A DNA stretch of 64,000 nucleotides from Acanthochlamys bracteata (lineage: Eukaryota > Streptophyta > Magnoliopsida > Pandanales > Velloziaceae): NCBI GenBank assembly GCA_019914995.1, contig CM034132.1, forward strand, positions 2,234,501-2,298,500, read 5' to 3'. The translations under genes and the position numbers were made by a program. Positions 1-12,254 of this stretch are shown piece after piece (within the stretch, counting starts at the first letter, position 1; every line of letters begins with the position of its first letter). The notes under the pieces were generated by a model. It saw only the letters and a list, made by a program, of their open reading frames with translations. It was not told the DNA's origin and searched no databases.

Positions 1-100
1 TTATTTTTTTTTTAAATAAAATATATAAATTTAATAATATTTCAATTTTGCAAAATTTTTTTAAAACTTGTGTATAAAATTTATTTAGAATTGAAATAAG

Positions 101-310
101 AAAGCACGGTTGGAATTAAAACAAGTAACCGAGGTTCTAATATCGCAATTACTGATTCAAGCACAACTTACGACCGCATTCGTAGCCCACATCTTTGGTG
201 GACTGGGTTATGAATGGGCTTTACTCATTATTTTTTGGGCCTTTTGGTTAGCAGGAGCGGTCGTTATTCATATTATCAAATATTTTTTGTTTTCGTACAA
301 ACAAAATTAG
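101..310 (+). CDS. Small membrane-protein-like frame, possible last exon of a gene to the left
   Basis: An open frame ends in TAG at 308-310. It has no ATG of its own; codons stay open back to about 95, with a possible acceptor AG at 99-100, so it may be a terminal exon rather than a whole gene. The product would be about 69 residues with a hydrophobic second half (for example EWALLIIFWAFWLAGAVVIH) that could form one or two membrane segments. Base composition is more gene-like than the flanking AT-rich DNA. The spacing of Gly, Trp and the closing IIKYFLF faintly recalls the last membrane segments of plant plasma-membrane H+-ATPases, but I would not assign it. It may equally be a relic or a chance frame. 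No neighbour helps, because the window starts here. Confidence 0.2.
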   Translation, partial: KARLELKQVTEVLISQLLIQAQLTTAFVAHIFGGLGYEWALLIIFWAFWLAGAVVIHIIKYFLFSYKQN

Positions 311-1860
311 TCGACTATCTCCCACTGTTATGATTTTCTTTCATGCATGCATGTTTTGGTACTAATTTGCTTCTTAATTGCCAGATTTTCTCCGGCACGT
401 AATATTCTATGATTATTTTGATTTCTTTATTCTTATTATTTTGATAAAATATATCTTATTTACGTAAAATATCTTATATATAAAATAATAATATGATCAA
501 ATATTTTAAACACTTGAAATATTTAATCTAGATTAGTTTATAGAGTACTTTATATATATTAGATATTTGAAAGATAAAAATTTTTATATAAATTTTTGAA
601 TCAAATATTTTTTACCGTCCGATCAAAATCGTATTCGATATTTTATCCCGTCTATCACGTTAAGGGTGCCATGGATGGCTGTCAAAGCGGGATAGCTATG
701 ATCATCTTGTCATAGAGTGACGACTCGACTGTCCTTCCAACTTAACCTAGAATCTTTTGTCTTGTACTCCTGCCCCAGTCCCTGAAAGAAGATAGGGTTC
801 GTCTCTTTGCCCGAGCCCCTCTTGCGTCACGAAAACGGTCCACTCAAAACCTTATGCAAAGTAGGCTTCAAGTTTCAGACGTGCTAAAAGAAAAAGATGA
901 CGAAAATAATCTCTGCCGTTTCATTGAAGAGATAGAACGGTTATAAATAGAAAAACAATACTCTCATTTAGGACATTAAAAAAATCAAATAAAAAATTTT
1001 GTAACAAATTTGAGTAGCTTAATAAAAAGTTCTTTTCAAACTATTTAAATGTGCTCATTACTTCAAATCTTCCTTCAAACCCACATAAAATTTTTTATCT
1101 ATCTTTAATAACTTATTTAGAATAAAAAATTAATTTAGGCACAAAAATTAAAATTAAGTATAGCACGAGCCAAAGTAATACGCTACTGCATGATAATAAT
1201 CACTATTTTTATGTGATGAGCATTTAATATCTCATCTAGAAAATGTGCGATTTATCTATACAGTACGCCTCACATCGCTAGACAACCTCTCCATATTCAA
1301 CTTGATTCAAACTTAATAATAGATTATTTGAGACTACTTAAAATATTTTTTTAAAATAAAAACTATTGTTATTTTTATTTAAAAAATAATTTTTATTTAA
1401 AAAATAATAAGAATAAGTAATAATAAAATCTTATGATATAAGATTTTTATAGTTTTAAATTATGAAGTAAATTTTGTAAAATATAAAAAATATATGAATA
1501 AAAAACTTAAAAAGTATATTTCTAAAAAAGCAATGAGTACGAACATATTCAGTCAAAATTTGAGATATGAACTATCTGTATATCATTTAGAATCTTTTAC
1601 TTTATACAATTATTTTCTTCAAAATTAAATTTAGTTTATATATATATATTTAAATTTATGATTATGTGTTTAATTGTAATAATTTACTTTTTACTCATAT
1701 CTTAAAATTGATTTTTAAAAATTTAATTTCGAGCAATCTACACATCGCTCTTAAAATGTCGACACTTCAATTTAGGGTATGCATGTTAGCTTTATTCATG
1801 TATACTGGTTGCAAAATTTTCATGTAAAGGATTATAATTGATATGTGACTTAGAAAATTC

Positions 1861-2008
1861 AATTCAAGATCGATTCATTTAATTAGGATTAATATTAAAA
1901 ATTTTGACCTGTATAAATATATAGATTAAGTTAGAATTGACCGAATTTGATTCGGTTATTAAAAAAATCGATCCAAAATTGACATGCTAATTTGAATTAT
2001 CATCTCAC
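1861..2008 (+). repeat. Diverged dispersed repeat, copy 1
   Basis: About 150 bp resembling the stretch at 2540-2690 in order and orientation. Shared landmarks are TGTATAAATATATAGATTAAG against CGTATAAATTTATAAATTAA, a TTGATTCGGTTATTAAA/TTGATTTATTATTAAA block, an (A)TCGAT(C/T)C block, and an end of the form AATTTGAATTATCATC / AATTTAAATTGCCACC. Family unknown; probably an old non-autonomous transposon fragment. Confidence 0.4.
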
Positions 2009-2539
2009 GAAGGAACAACTCTTCTATGATTTTTTCTTACTGTATAATAAAATTTTGATAATAAGATGATCGATAATAGTAATTTGGATATTATTAAATT
2101 TTATTATATTTATAATTAATCGTTTACTTCATGCCTTCGTATAATAGTGTAAGATTAGAATTATAATATTATCGAAAGTATTGTTATTTAGGAGTTTTTT
2201 TAATGATGAATTTAGATTTTGTATAAAAATTTTTATCAAAATTTTGTTAGATAGCTATATTGATCAAAATTTTTATCGAAATTATTAGTATATATTTTAC
2301 TCACAAAATTGTAGCTATCCCCACTTATTTTCAAAAAAATATATATAATTTTTTAGATATTTTTAAGATCAATAAAGATATTAAATAATACATATTTTGG
2401 CAGACATTCATCTATCACCATATCTCTTCATTAAAAATATTGTGCATTTTTGTTCTAACAGATTTTATAATTTCATTCAAACTTAAAGTGTAGAATTAAA
2501 AATTAAAAGCTATAATTATTAAATAGGTTTATACATTAA

Positions 2540-2690
2540 TTTGATCTAATTATTAAATAGATTGGATTAGAGTTGATAAATTTGATTCGTATAAATTTAT
2601 AAATTAAATTAAAATTATATAAATTTGATTTATTATTAAATAAATCGATTCGAAACTGATTTAGTAATTTAAATTGCCACCCATATAAAT
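2540..2690 (+). repeat. Diverged dispersed repeat, copy 2
   Basis: Direct-orientation relative of 1861-2008, ending AATTTAAATTGCCACCC. The two copies are strongly diverged, which suggests age. No terminal inverted repeat or target-site duplication could be fixed. Confidence 0.4.
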
Positions 2691-4269
2691 AGTACCTAAA
2701 ATTTCCTAATTATGGTTTCTCGTAGACGGTAACGACACCACATGCACTGCATTAAAATAAGTATATCAATTCTATCCAAATTTATTTTTTTAAAAAGTTA
2801 TTTTTAAAATTATTTGGAAATATATTAGATTTATGTAGATTTATTTTTAATATAATCAAATACTAAATAATTTAATTTTTAAGTCATTTCTTTACAAAAT
2901 TTATTTTTAAAAGTAACTCCATTACAATAAAACGAGCTCGAGCTTGAAGTCCAACTGGTGCGACTTCGAACCAATGTCGTATTTTCAAAACAAAAACAAG
3001 AAAATGATGAAAACGTTGTTCTAAAGCTTTTGTTGTTGCACGAAAAGGTAGCGTTGGTCAATGGAAGATTCAACCATGTCTGACCCAAGAGTAATGAGTA
3101 CTTCTACTAATTAATCATACAATTAACATATTCAAACGCAATTAATTAACATTTATTTACATTTTTACTGCATTGTTCCCTTTTTGAACTGTATCTTCTT
3201 GTCTGCTACCTGATTATAATTAACTAAATACAGTCTACAAAAGTACAAATTTGAATTCAGTAAGATAAAAAAATATAACAAGATAAGCACCATTAAACTC
3301 CACAATTAGAATTTAGAAACGGATAGTTACAATAAGCAGACTGTAAAATGCCAATTTTTTTTCTGCCAAAATCATAGCTGTCTTATATTCTTATGATGAA
3401 CTCTTAGGATCTATTTATGTGGACATTAAGTTTGTCTAAATGTGTATTTTAAATATCCATAATTTTATTTTTTTATCAAATTTTAAATTTTTAATAATTT
3501 ATATATTTTAATTATATAAAAAATTTAAATTTTATTTTTACATACTGAATTTTAATTCTAATTCTTTTATTACATATTTTTTAATATAATTATATTTTTA
3601 AAATTTAATACACCTTCAAAATTTATTAAAATATAAATATTAAAATTTATTTTTATTTTATTTTTTAAAATATGTTATTTTTATTTTTTACTGTTATGTT
3701 ATGAATATTTAAAACGGCGCCGTAGGAAATATTTCTTATAATTTTAAGGGATCTCAAACGTCCCCGGAACTTAAATAGTTGTATAGTAGCAAATCTGTAG
3801 CAAATGTGTTGCAGAGAGATATTATATTATCGCTTCGTAAAATAGCTGATCTAAGACCTATACTCCATTATTTATATCTATAGTCTATAATATAGAAAAC
3901 AATAAGATAGGAAAAAGAAAATAAAAAGTTGTAAACATCTATAATGTATTGAATAACGCTTTCCATGTATTTTCATTTAAAGTCCTCTATTATTAAATTA
4001 ACTTGAGGAACTCCCTCCCTTGGCCTTCAAAAAGATAAACCAAATTTCAACTTTAAAGTAGATGCAAATCCGGCGAAACAAAATCACAGGGACGCGTTCT
4101 AATTCAATAAACGTTTAGCGGATTCATATTGCAAAAACCTGTCTAATGTATCTATTATTTTATTGTTTTCTTCATTACAATATCAGCGTGACCGCGTCCC
4201 TACAACGCTCTCTCTCTCTCCTCAGTAGAGGCAATACACACACTGCTTCTCTATTTCTCTCCTCCGGCG

Positions 4270-7200
4270 ATGTCGAAGCGAAGGGCATTTCTGTCATTTT
4301 TCAGCAATTCGCGGGACCGGCAGTCTTCTTCCGGCCATCCAAAGCAACAACAAGAAGTAGTTGAAGAAGAAGAAGAAGAAGAAGAAGAAGAAGAAAAGCA
4401 GGAAGCAACGTTACCTTTACCGTCAACGGCGAAGTTAGGATCGGAGATAACGGAGTTTGTAGGAGGAGGAGAAGATAGGTGGGCCCGATTACTTCCTGAG
4501 CTTCTCGGTGAGATCGTGAGGCGCGTTGAGCTCAGCGAAGACCGGTGGCCGCCCCGCCGCAGCGTTGTTTCCTGTGCTTGTGTTTGTCGCCGTTGGCGTG
4601 AAGTTACATCTTCCGTTGTTCCTCCGCCCCACCGTTCCGGCAAGATCACCTTCCCTCTTTCACTCAAACAGGTTTGATTTTTTGAATTTTTCATCATTAT
4701 TCCTAATTCTGTGATTCCTGATCTGAGTATTGGTTTGGTTTTAGGTTAGTGAGAATTTCTGATTTGATTGAATGTTATTGGAGTTGGAAGGCCATTGATT
4801 GATTGTTGGTATTTTCTTTGTTGATTTTGAAGCCTGGGCCGAGAGATGTACCGATCCAATGCTTTATCAAGAGGAATAAGAAGAATTCAACGTTTTTTCT
4901 TTATCTCAGCCTGACGCAGAGTATGTAATTCAATGCTACTATCGGAACATCTTATAAATTTTATTACGATCTGGACTTTTTGTGTCAGTTATTTTAGCAG
5001 ACTTCTGAAATCTTCACTGGGTAGCTGGCGATTGAGTGCTCACTGTTATGTTTGAATGGTATATTTTACAATTCTGAACAGGTCTGTGTAGGTGTAATTT
5101 TCACTGATAGCAGCTTCTTTGTTTATATTGGTGGCTGAAGATTTGATTAATGATCTTCAAGCTTGACTTGACTAGCTCTTGTTTATGGATAACCAGCTGA
5201 GTTTGAGATTGAAGACTTGCAAATGTGAATATCAATACTGCTTGATTGAACTTACTCGACGAGTGTCTTTTACTTATAAAAACCTTGGCATCTGGTAGCT
5301 GGAATTTCAACTAGTATGTACAAGTGTTCCAGGATTAAAATAAGGATTTGATGTACCCATATATGGGTACCATCTCCATGGGGATACACATCCCGTATAT
5401 AAGGATTTGATATTATTTAATCAAAGTTGAAATTGGATTGAAAAAAAAAATCAACCATTCTCTCTGTAAAAGCGACATATAGTATATCAGTAAACAACTA
5501 TCATATCTTAATTAATTGTGTTACCATGTTGTACTAAAGGTTCCATTGAGACATGGGTTGAGGATTTTGTGAGATAGGAACTATCTTACCCGCCACATGT
5601 ACGTCCCAGCTATTGGGGATAAAATAAAATATCTATCCTTTTTACATAGAATCTTCATGACTGGATATGGGTATCTATGGACGTTGCAGGAGTTGAATAC
5701 AGTCCTCAATGCCTTTTTGTTCTCATAGCCATTGTTTGACTTACATACATAGGATTGGTTAGTATGAAATTTTAGTTACAATAGGATTTTGATTGCGAAA
5801 TTGGTTTGGAAATCATACTCTTTGGTGTAGCATTATTGTAACTGGCTCTCTTTTGTCTCACAATATCAAAATAATTAATTTTGTCATTAATGGTATCATT
5901 GGTTATTAATGTCCGCTATGTTACTTCAAGGTCTTTTGCCAACTTCTCCAAGGACACCTTTTATGCATGGACATATGCAGTTTCGTATTTTTTATTTATA
6001 GATATTGTCCAAGCAACTTTTTTCCTTTATAAACATCTTTTTCTTTCAAAATTGCAGTTGGCATTTATTCGATTCAATTACTAACAGTTGAGAAATCCTG
6101 TATTTGACATGCCTAGTTGTGTTGTTGAAGCAAGATAGAAAAAAGCATTTCCTATAGTAGGATCTGTAGGATCATGGTAGGATTAGGACAGCATCTCAAC
6201 TTAATTGAAGAAGAAATAGCTAAATTCAATTGAAATAGCTCGACCTGGCTGCAATGCTCATTCTTCATATAAAGCTATCGTTCCTAATAAGTCTCTTTAT
6301 TCTTGATGGGTGCTGTAATAGGAATTTACTAATGTTGTTAATAAGTCTCTTTATTCTAGCCAACCAACACTCTTAATTCTAACTTTGATATATATTTCTA
6401 GTATTTAAAAACTTACAAATCTAATTCTTAATTAATTAGACTCTTCTTATCGAGTACTCAAGCCAATCTATTGCTGTCCATAGCCTATCTAATCACTTTT
6501 GCTGTCCATCACGTGGCATCATCTAATTGGTTTCCAAATGGGAGGTGAACCCATTATAGGAACTTTGTGTTTAATTTCCTTCAGTGTCCTTATTCATGTA
6601 ACTGCTGAAATGTCCGTCATACTCTTAACCTTTCCTTGGAGAGATTTGAGGTTGAATAGTCTAATTAAGCGCCAACACATGCTGGTGTGAACCAAGCTTT
6701 CTTCCAGGAAGATAATAGTAGAAAATGCCCCTTATGGCAATATTGCTGTTTTGTTCACGATGACTGTATTTACTAGGTGTTTCTTCTACATTAAGCCTTG
6801 TGTTGTGGAATACGTAGTACATATTATACGTTGAATCTCGCAAGCTGACCACTCCATTATTAATTGAAGGGTTGAGTCTCCACTTTGTGACATATATTTT
6901 TATACCATCTCCATTATCAATCATGACGAAAACTAGTATTTCACTGTGTCAAACAAGACTGGCTGATTGTTTCATGTCTTTCAGTATGCTTTACTTTTTA
7001 AGTGAGAAATGGTAGCTACTTGATTGTTGTCTAGATTTTTTAGGAAAGTAGTCTGCTTTATGAATCAAATTGCTATTATCTATATAAAGAATTTTCTAAT
7101 ATTTTGTACACCAGGAAATTGTGTCAGTGCACTTATTGAGGTTGTCTGCATTTGTCTTTTTTATTTACCATTTGGCTATGTTATTTGCTTTCAAATTTTC

Positions 7201-8878
7201 ATCATGACTTACAGTATAAGAGTTTGGGTATTCCTGTAGCTTTTACCGACAAAGGAAAGTTTCTCTTGGCGGCTCGAAGGGTTAGGCGTGGTGCCAATAC
7301 AGAATATATCATCTCACTTGATGCTGATGACCTATCTCAAGGCACTGATGCATATGTCGGTAGACTAAGGTATTGTATAATGTGCTGGCTTATTTTGGTA
7401 CTTCACTATTCTGATCTGGTGTGTGCTTCTGATACTTTGACCATCTACCTACATAAATTGAGCTTCTAGTAGGATATTTTTTTTTTATGCTATATATTTA
7501 ATAAGACAAGGATGTGCCAAACTAGCCTTTAGGTGGACTTGGATCTTTCGCTGGATCTGGTTTATAATCAAACGGAATAGAGAAAACGGATTCACGTAGC
7601 CGACTCGTAACAACTATTCATCCAGGTTCTTTAACTATAATTCGGCCACTTGTTTCACAACAGAGTTACATAATTATGTACTCCTATAACTGCACACTGA
7701 TAAAGGATTCAGTTAGGGTCTTGTTTCTCCTGATGTCTCTACCTATCATGTATAATATAGTGGGAAATTCGACAAATGTTTCCTCAATCGTTTAATTCCA
7801 ACTTAAATAGAGGCCTGACAGAAGTATTTGAACAAAGTAACTCAGTGAGAAAGGACTAACAGGTGTAGTTAAGACTAACAGGTGTAATTACTGAATCCAA
7901 TCCTGTTTAGGAAAAGAGCTTCCACCAGGTCTGACTGGCTTCCTTGGGCCAGTTCATACTGAACTCACTGTTTTCTACTCCCATCTGTAATCCTGCTCGG
8001 TTCACTACCAAAATGCATAGAGAATCAAGATACCTAACCACATAGCTTCCATTTCTTGATCAATTCACTATTACAGTATAGCTTTCAACATTTCGAGCAT
8101 GCTTTACTAGGACGTTCTGGTAGTTCATGTAAATAGTAGTTCCTCGTGCACCAGTAGCATTGTTAAGTACCATGTTTTCTGATGCCTATACTTCTTAACC
8201 AACTTTGATACTAACTTGTATTCTATCAAGGATATTATTGCATGCAACTTTCTTTCTTGTACGCGTTGAGAAGCCTAAAATGGCATGTGCGTCCTTCCAT
8301 GCAGATCTGACTTCCTAGGCACCAACTTCAGAATTTATGATAGCCAGCCCCCTTATGAGGGTGCAAAGGCTTCAAGCCGTCGCATGAGCAGGTGTTTTTC
8401 TAGCAATCGTATCAGCCCTCAGGTCTCAGCTGGAAACTATGAGATCGGTCAAGTATCTTACAAATTTAACCTTCTAAAATCAAGAGGACCAAGAAGACTG
8501 CAATGCACACTACATTGTCTTTCTGTGGAACAAAACTTAGAGGAAGATCTTTTTAACAAAGAACATGTACATTATTCCGGCATGGGATCAGGATTGGTAG
8601 TCTTAAAAAATAAAGCTCCAAGGTGGCATGAACAGCTACAATGCTGGTGCTTGAATTTCCATGGGCGTGTCACTGTGGCTTCTGTCAAGAATTTCCAGCT
8701 AGTGGCCACAGCAGATCCAAGCCAGCCAGGAGGGATTGGTGATGAAGACACCGTGCTGCTTCAGTTTGGGAAGGTTGGAGATGATCTGTTCACCATGGAT
8801 TACCGGCAGCCTCTCTCTGCATTCCAGGCATTTGCCATTTGTCTCACTAGTTTTGGCACAAAATTTGCCTGCGAATAG
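4270..8878 (+). CDS. Tubby-like F-box protein (TULP/TLP)
   Basis: Four coding exons: 4270-4671, 4833-4920, 7240-7369 and 8305-8878, giving 397 residues, usual for plant TULPs. Residues about 70-115 form the F-box ([20 protein letters not shown], then CVCRRW), expected to bind an SCF ubiquitin ligase. Residues from about 134 form the tubby domain: [40 protein letters not shown] and the family ending [19 protein letters not shown]...KFACE. The basic KSRGPRR stretch lies where tubby proteins bind plasma-membrane phosphoinositides (family knowledge). The N-terminus carries an uninterrupted run of about 12 Glu from a GAA repeat, probably length-variable. Intron 2 is 2.3 kb. Exon 3 is joined at the acceptor ending at 7239 because only that site keeps frame with exon 2. 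A CT-rich leader lies at about 4207-4262. Exon 1 also has an antisense open frame, which is a shadow. Confidence 0.93.
4362..4395 (+). repeat. (GAA)n microsatellite coding for poly-Glu
   Basis: About eleven GAA units inside exon 1 of the tubby-like gene, coding for an acidic run between the N-terminal basic segment and the F-box. Confidence 0.9.
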
Positions 8879-10516
8879 ACCTATTAGATATCATGCCATT
8901 GTAGAAGTTAATCGATGCTAGTCAGCTGCTGGTGTATGTTGCTTCAACTTTGTCCAATATGATGCAGGTTGTCTTGCTGGAAGGAGTTCTAAATATGGTG
9001 TAGATGTGGTATTTATTCATGTACTTTTACTGTTGTACATTGTTTCTTAAAGAACTTTTTATATGTTGTATATGTAATCCGAACGGTTTTTTGGCATCTT
9101 AGGCCAACATGTAAACCGTAGTATGAAATCTTTGCTGCAATAGCAGTCAAATTATTGCACTATGTGGTGAAGGAGTTAATAGCAGTCAAACTTTATTTGC
9201 TTTTATTGTCCATTCTTGCATACGAGAGAAATACGTTCCCTACAGTTGAGTGCATTTCGCCATATGTTTTCCAGTTTCAGTCAATATCAATTCAAAATTA
9301 CGATTGCAAACATCATAAACGATATGCGAGTATTCAAAACTAGCATCAGTTAACTAAAAAATCCATACAAATGCAGAACTCCTGCATTACAAGCTACATT
9401 ACTATCCATGAAGAGTCACGCTTCACAAGTTATCTTTAGAATCGACGACGTACCACCACAAAGAAGATGCCTGATTCTACAACGCAACAACGAATGCGAT
9501 ACTTCTTACCTGCAGAATCGAACAACCAATTATTTGCAGCTACTAAAAACATAATCATTACCTGATGAGCGTTTGGCTAGGGAAAGGAAGCTGCTGAAAA
9601 TTTTGAGTTTCTAGTTCAAGAAGCAGAAGCTCATGAAATATAAATTTAAGGTAAAAATCCCTAAGCAGCAACTTATATATCAAGTTAAGTTAGAAAACTT
9701 GGAACTCTTTCTTAACAAAATTCTGGAATTCCTGTATCCCTAAGCTCTTGGCGTGATGTTTGTAAGTATTTGATTAAAACATCTTAGTTTCTTCTGGCAG
9801 GTCATACTGTATATTGCTTCATTAGAGATTTAATTCAATTCCAGTGACAAGGTCTGCATTAACCAACAGAACAAAAGACTTTTTGCTGGTAGATCTCATA
9901 TAATAATTCCAACAATAGGTAATATACTAGAGATATTTTCTAGTACATGGAAGTTATCTAGAAAGTACTTTTTTAAGCATCAGAAAGTCCTACTTTTGTC
10001 CGTTGGAAAGCCTCGCACAGGTTTTTTTTGGAGGTTTTTATTTAAAATGGGTTTCGTTCTGTCATGCAGAAATAACCTGGTGCATACAACATTCTCCTAT
10101 ACTAGAAGTTCTCTTTATATGTAAGTAACTACTTTTTCATCAAAGGAGTTTGAAGTAGGTTTCTAGTACTAGAGCTCTTCTCATAAATAAGATAGTACTT
10201 CTGGGAGAGCTTATACAAACTCACATCTAATCAATATGTTAGAAATAGTAAACTGTTTACTCAACATTGCCCTTCTCAATCTCATTCTTTAAGGTCTATG
10301 AAAAAGTAGCAAGTGAACATTGACAAATAGAATTCAAATAATGGCTTGAGCTTGTATAATATAATGAAAAGCAATAACATTCAGCATGCTGAAACAATGA
10401 TAATGAAGGATGACAGAAGCGAAGTAAGAATTAGAATTAACCTGAAGCAGGCAAGCAAGGCTGCTCAAACAACTCAGATCACATTACCTCTAATGAAACT
10501 TTAAAATTTCTTTTGT
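8879..10516. other. 3' regions of two convergent genes; no coding exon seen
   Basis: The left part should hold the 3' UTR of the tubby-like gene. The right part should hold the 3' UTR of the minus-strand gene ending at 10517. Several donor-like sites on the minus strand (for example CTGCAG|GTAAG, complement near 9510) could mean spliced 3' UTR or a non-coding transcript, but none joins a convincing reading frame. Confidence 0.45.
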
Positions 10517-11345
10517 CTAAAGAAGTTCGTCAGCAAAAGATCCTTGCTGATCATGCTCCTGGTGACTCACATTCCAAAATACACTAGTTAAGGTTATAAT
10601 TCACAGTACAACTATCAAAACGGATACAGTAGTTGACTGTGACAGAAGCATGAAAATATATGTATCCACATTGCAAGTAATCATCTTTTTCAAAGCATAA
10701 CGTAAATTCCATCCATATCCAACCAACATAACAAAGAATTAAGTTGAGTAAAAAATTTTATCCCAATAACAAAGCTAAAGAAAAACTTGCCTCTGCATTG
10801 TCCGCAATGGAGGTTTTGGCCATGGTCGCTCCAAGAGTATCACCTCTATCAATTACAATACTTGGAAGCCTGTTAATATCCCAACCAAGCACTCGGCAAA
10901 CTGCCCGGCTGAACGCCCGGTGAGCCACTTTCTTCTTCGTCTTCGCTATTGAGCTTGCATGCTGCACAAGGGCAATACAGCCATTGAATCTCTTCCAAGC
11001 TTTCACACCAATGCTTCCACAAACCAAGCAACAAAAGTCTCCGCATTCCCAGTTCTTCTCATAAAAATCCTTCAATTGAATATATCTATCAAACAAACCC
11101 ACGAAGAACTTGAATGCCTCCGCTTCCCTCTCTCCTTCTTTTTCTTCATCATCGCTATCTTCTTCGTCGGAGGTTTCCTTCGAGAAGAAATCTTTGCAAG
11201 CGGCGGCAGCGTTGTGCTGCTGACACATGGCAGCAGAAGAGGAAGTCTTGTGCTCAATGCATTTTGGAGCCGCGACGTGGGGCCAACCGGAGTCGTCCGT
11301 AAGCTTCGGAGGAGACGGTTCGGAGGAGACGGTGGGAGCGGCCAT
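10517..11345 (-). CDS. Plant protein of unknown function with CxxC/His motif; GC-AG intron
   Basis: Two exons on the minus strand: 11345-10791 (185 codons) and 10558-10517 (EHDQQGSFADELL then TAG), 198 residues in all. The single intron starts at the consensus AG|GCAAGT, a GC donor, and ends CACCAG; phase 0 fits exactly. The N-terminus is low-complexity and residues 59-75 are very acidic. The conserved-looking core runs from about 76 to 172: FKFFVGLFDRYIQLKDFYEK, then CLVCGSIGVKAWKRFNGC, then HASSIAKTKKKVAHRAF and VLGWDINRLPSIV. Cys106, Cys109, His129 and His142 could bind zinc, with spacing unlike classical C2H2 fingers (inference). I recall similar uncharacterised plant proteins but no function. 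The alternative, read-through of the intron, gives 195 residues with an unremarkable tail. Its 5' leader runs into 11346-11600, where other open frames are shadows. Confidence 0.7.
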
Positions 11346-11599
11346 TCAGTCTCAGAGACTTCAGACGCGGCGGCAACGGCGGCGGCTGCGGCGGCGGAGG
11401 TTTTTTTTTCTTGTGTTTTTTGTTTTGGCGTTTGAACGCAGCTGAAGGAGTTGGACTGAGAGATGCTGACACGGCGAAATATGGTGAACTAGGGACCGCT
11501 GCATTGGGGGCCCCACGGTGCCAGAGAGAGTGCAGGTAAAGGACCTCTTCGATCTGTCGCCGCTCATCCATTGCAAACGTCGGCAGGAAAATTTTGTCA

Positions 11600-12254
11600 C
11601 AGAATGAATCTTCGGTTTGAAAGAAGCTTGTTATCTGAAAAAAAGTTTTAATAGTCTAGTTTTTCCTAAAGTTCTAGAAAGGCAATAAACATGGTACGGT
11701 TGCGAACACCAACTGTTTGTTAAAATGTCTCAAACAAATTTCAGTCCTGCATGTGAAAGCAATGCTAGTTTTTTATAAGGTCATCTTTTAACACTCCCTA
11801 TGTATGCCTCTGAACTAAAAGAACTCCTATTATGTCTAATACTTTATAGATAAGCTGCTAATGATCTACTCAATTTAGCATCTTACTTTGCGTGTCATAA
11901 AGTTTTCAACATCGACAGTAGGTTTGAAATGCTGTCGCTTATATTTTCATGAGAACTTTTGAGCACAATGGAATTTCACTGGCCTTTAACTAAAATATCT
12001 CCCATAAGAAGTCTCCATAGGGCAAATATGAAATCCTGAAAGCAACAAAATTTATTTTAAAATTATAAAATGTATAAAAAAATTTTACATCATAAAATTT
12101 TATTATTATTCTTTTAAATTATTTTTTTAGTTCAAAAAATAGAACTCATTTTTTGAAATAAAAAAAATATTTTCAATTCTAAATTTTTTTTTTTATAAGC
12201 ACTCACAAACACTCAATAATGTGCTGCTGACTTTCCCAATGTCCTCTCCGTCTA
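11600..12254. other. Non-coding, upstream of the minus-strand unknown gene
   Basis: Promoter side of the gene at 10517-11345. About 12030-12200 is an AT-rich stretch with (A)n/(T)n fold-back character like the small elements elsewhere in the window. Nothing else stands out. Confidence 0.4.

Larger units (their letters stand above)
311..4145. other. AT-rich intergenic DNA
   Basis: No gene is supported here. The stretch is mostly A/T runs with two diverged copies of a dispersed repeat, listed separately. A less AT-rich patch at about 660-900 and another at about 2920-3090 have no convincing coding frame. The proximal promoter of the tubby-like gene lies at the right end. Confidence 0.6.

Noticed and set aside
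4251-4697. 148-codon minus-strand frame over tubby-like exon 1
   Set aside because: It is the antisense of a real exon, kept open by the GAA repeat (poly-Ser in antisense).
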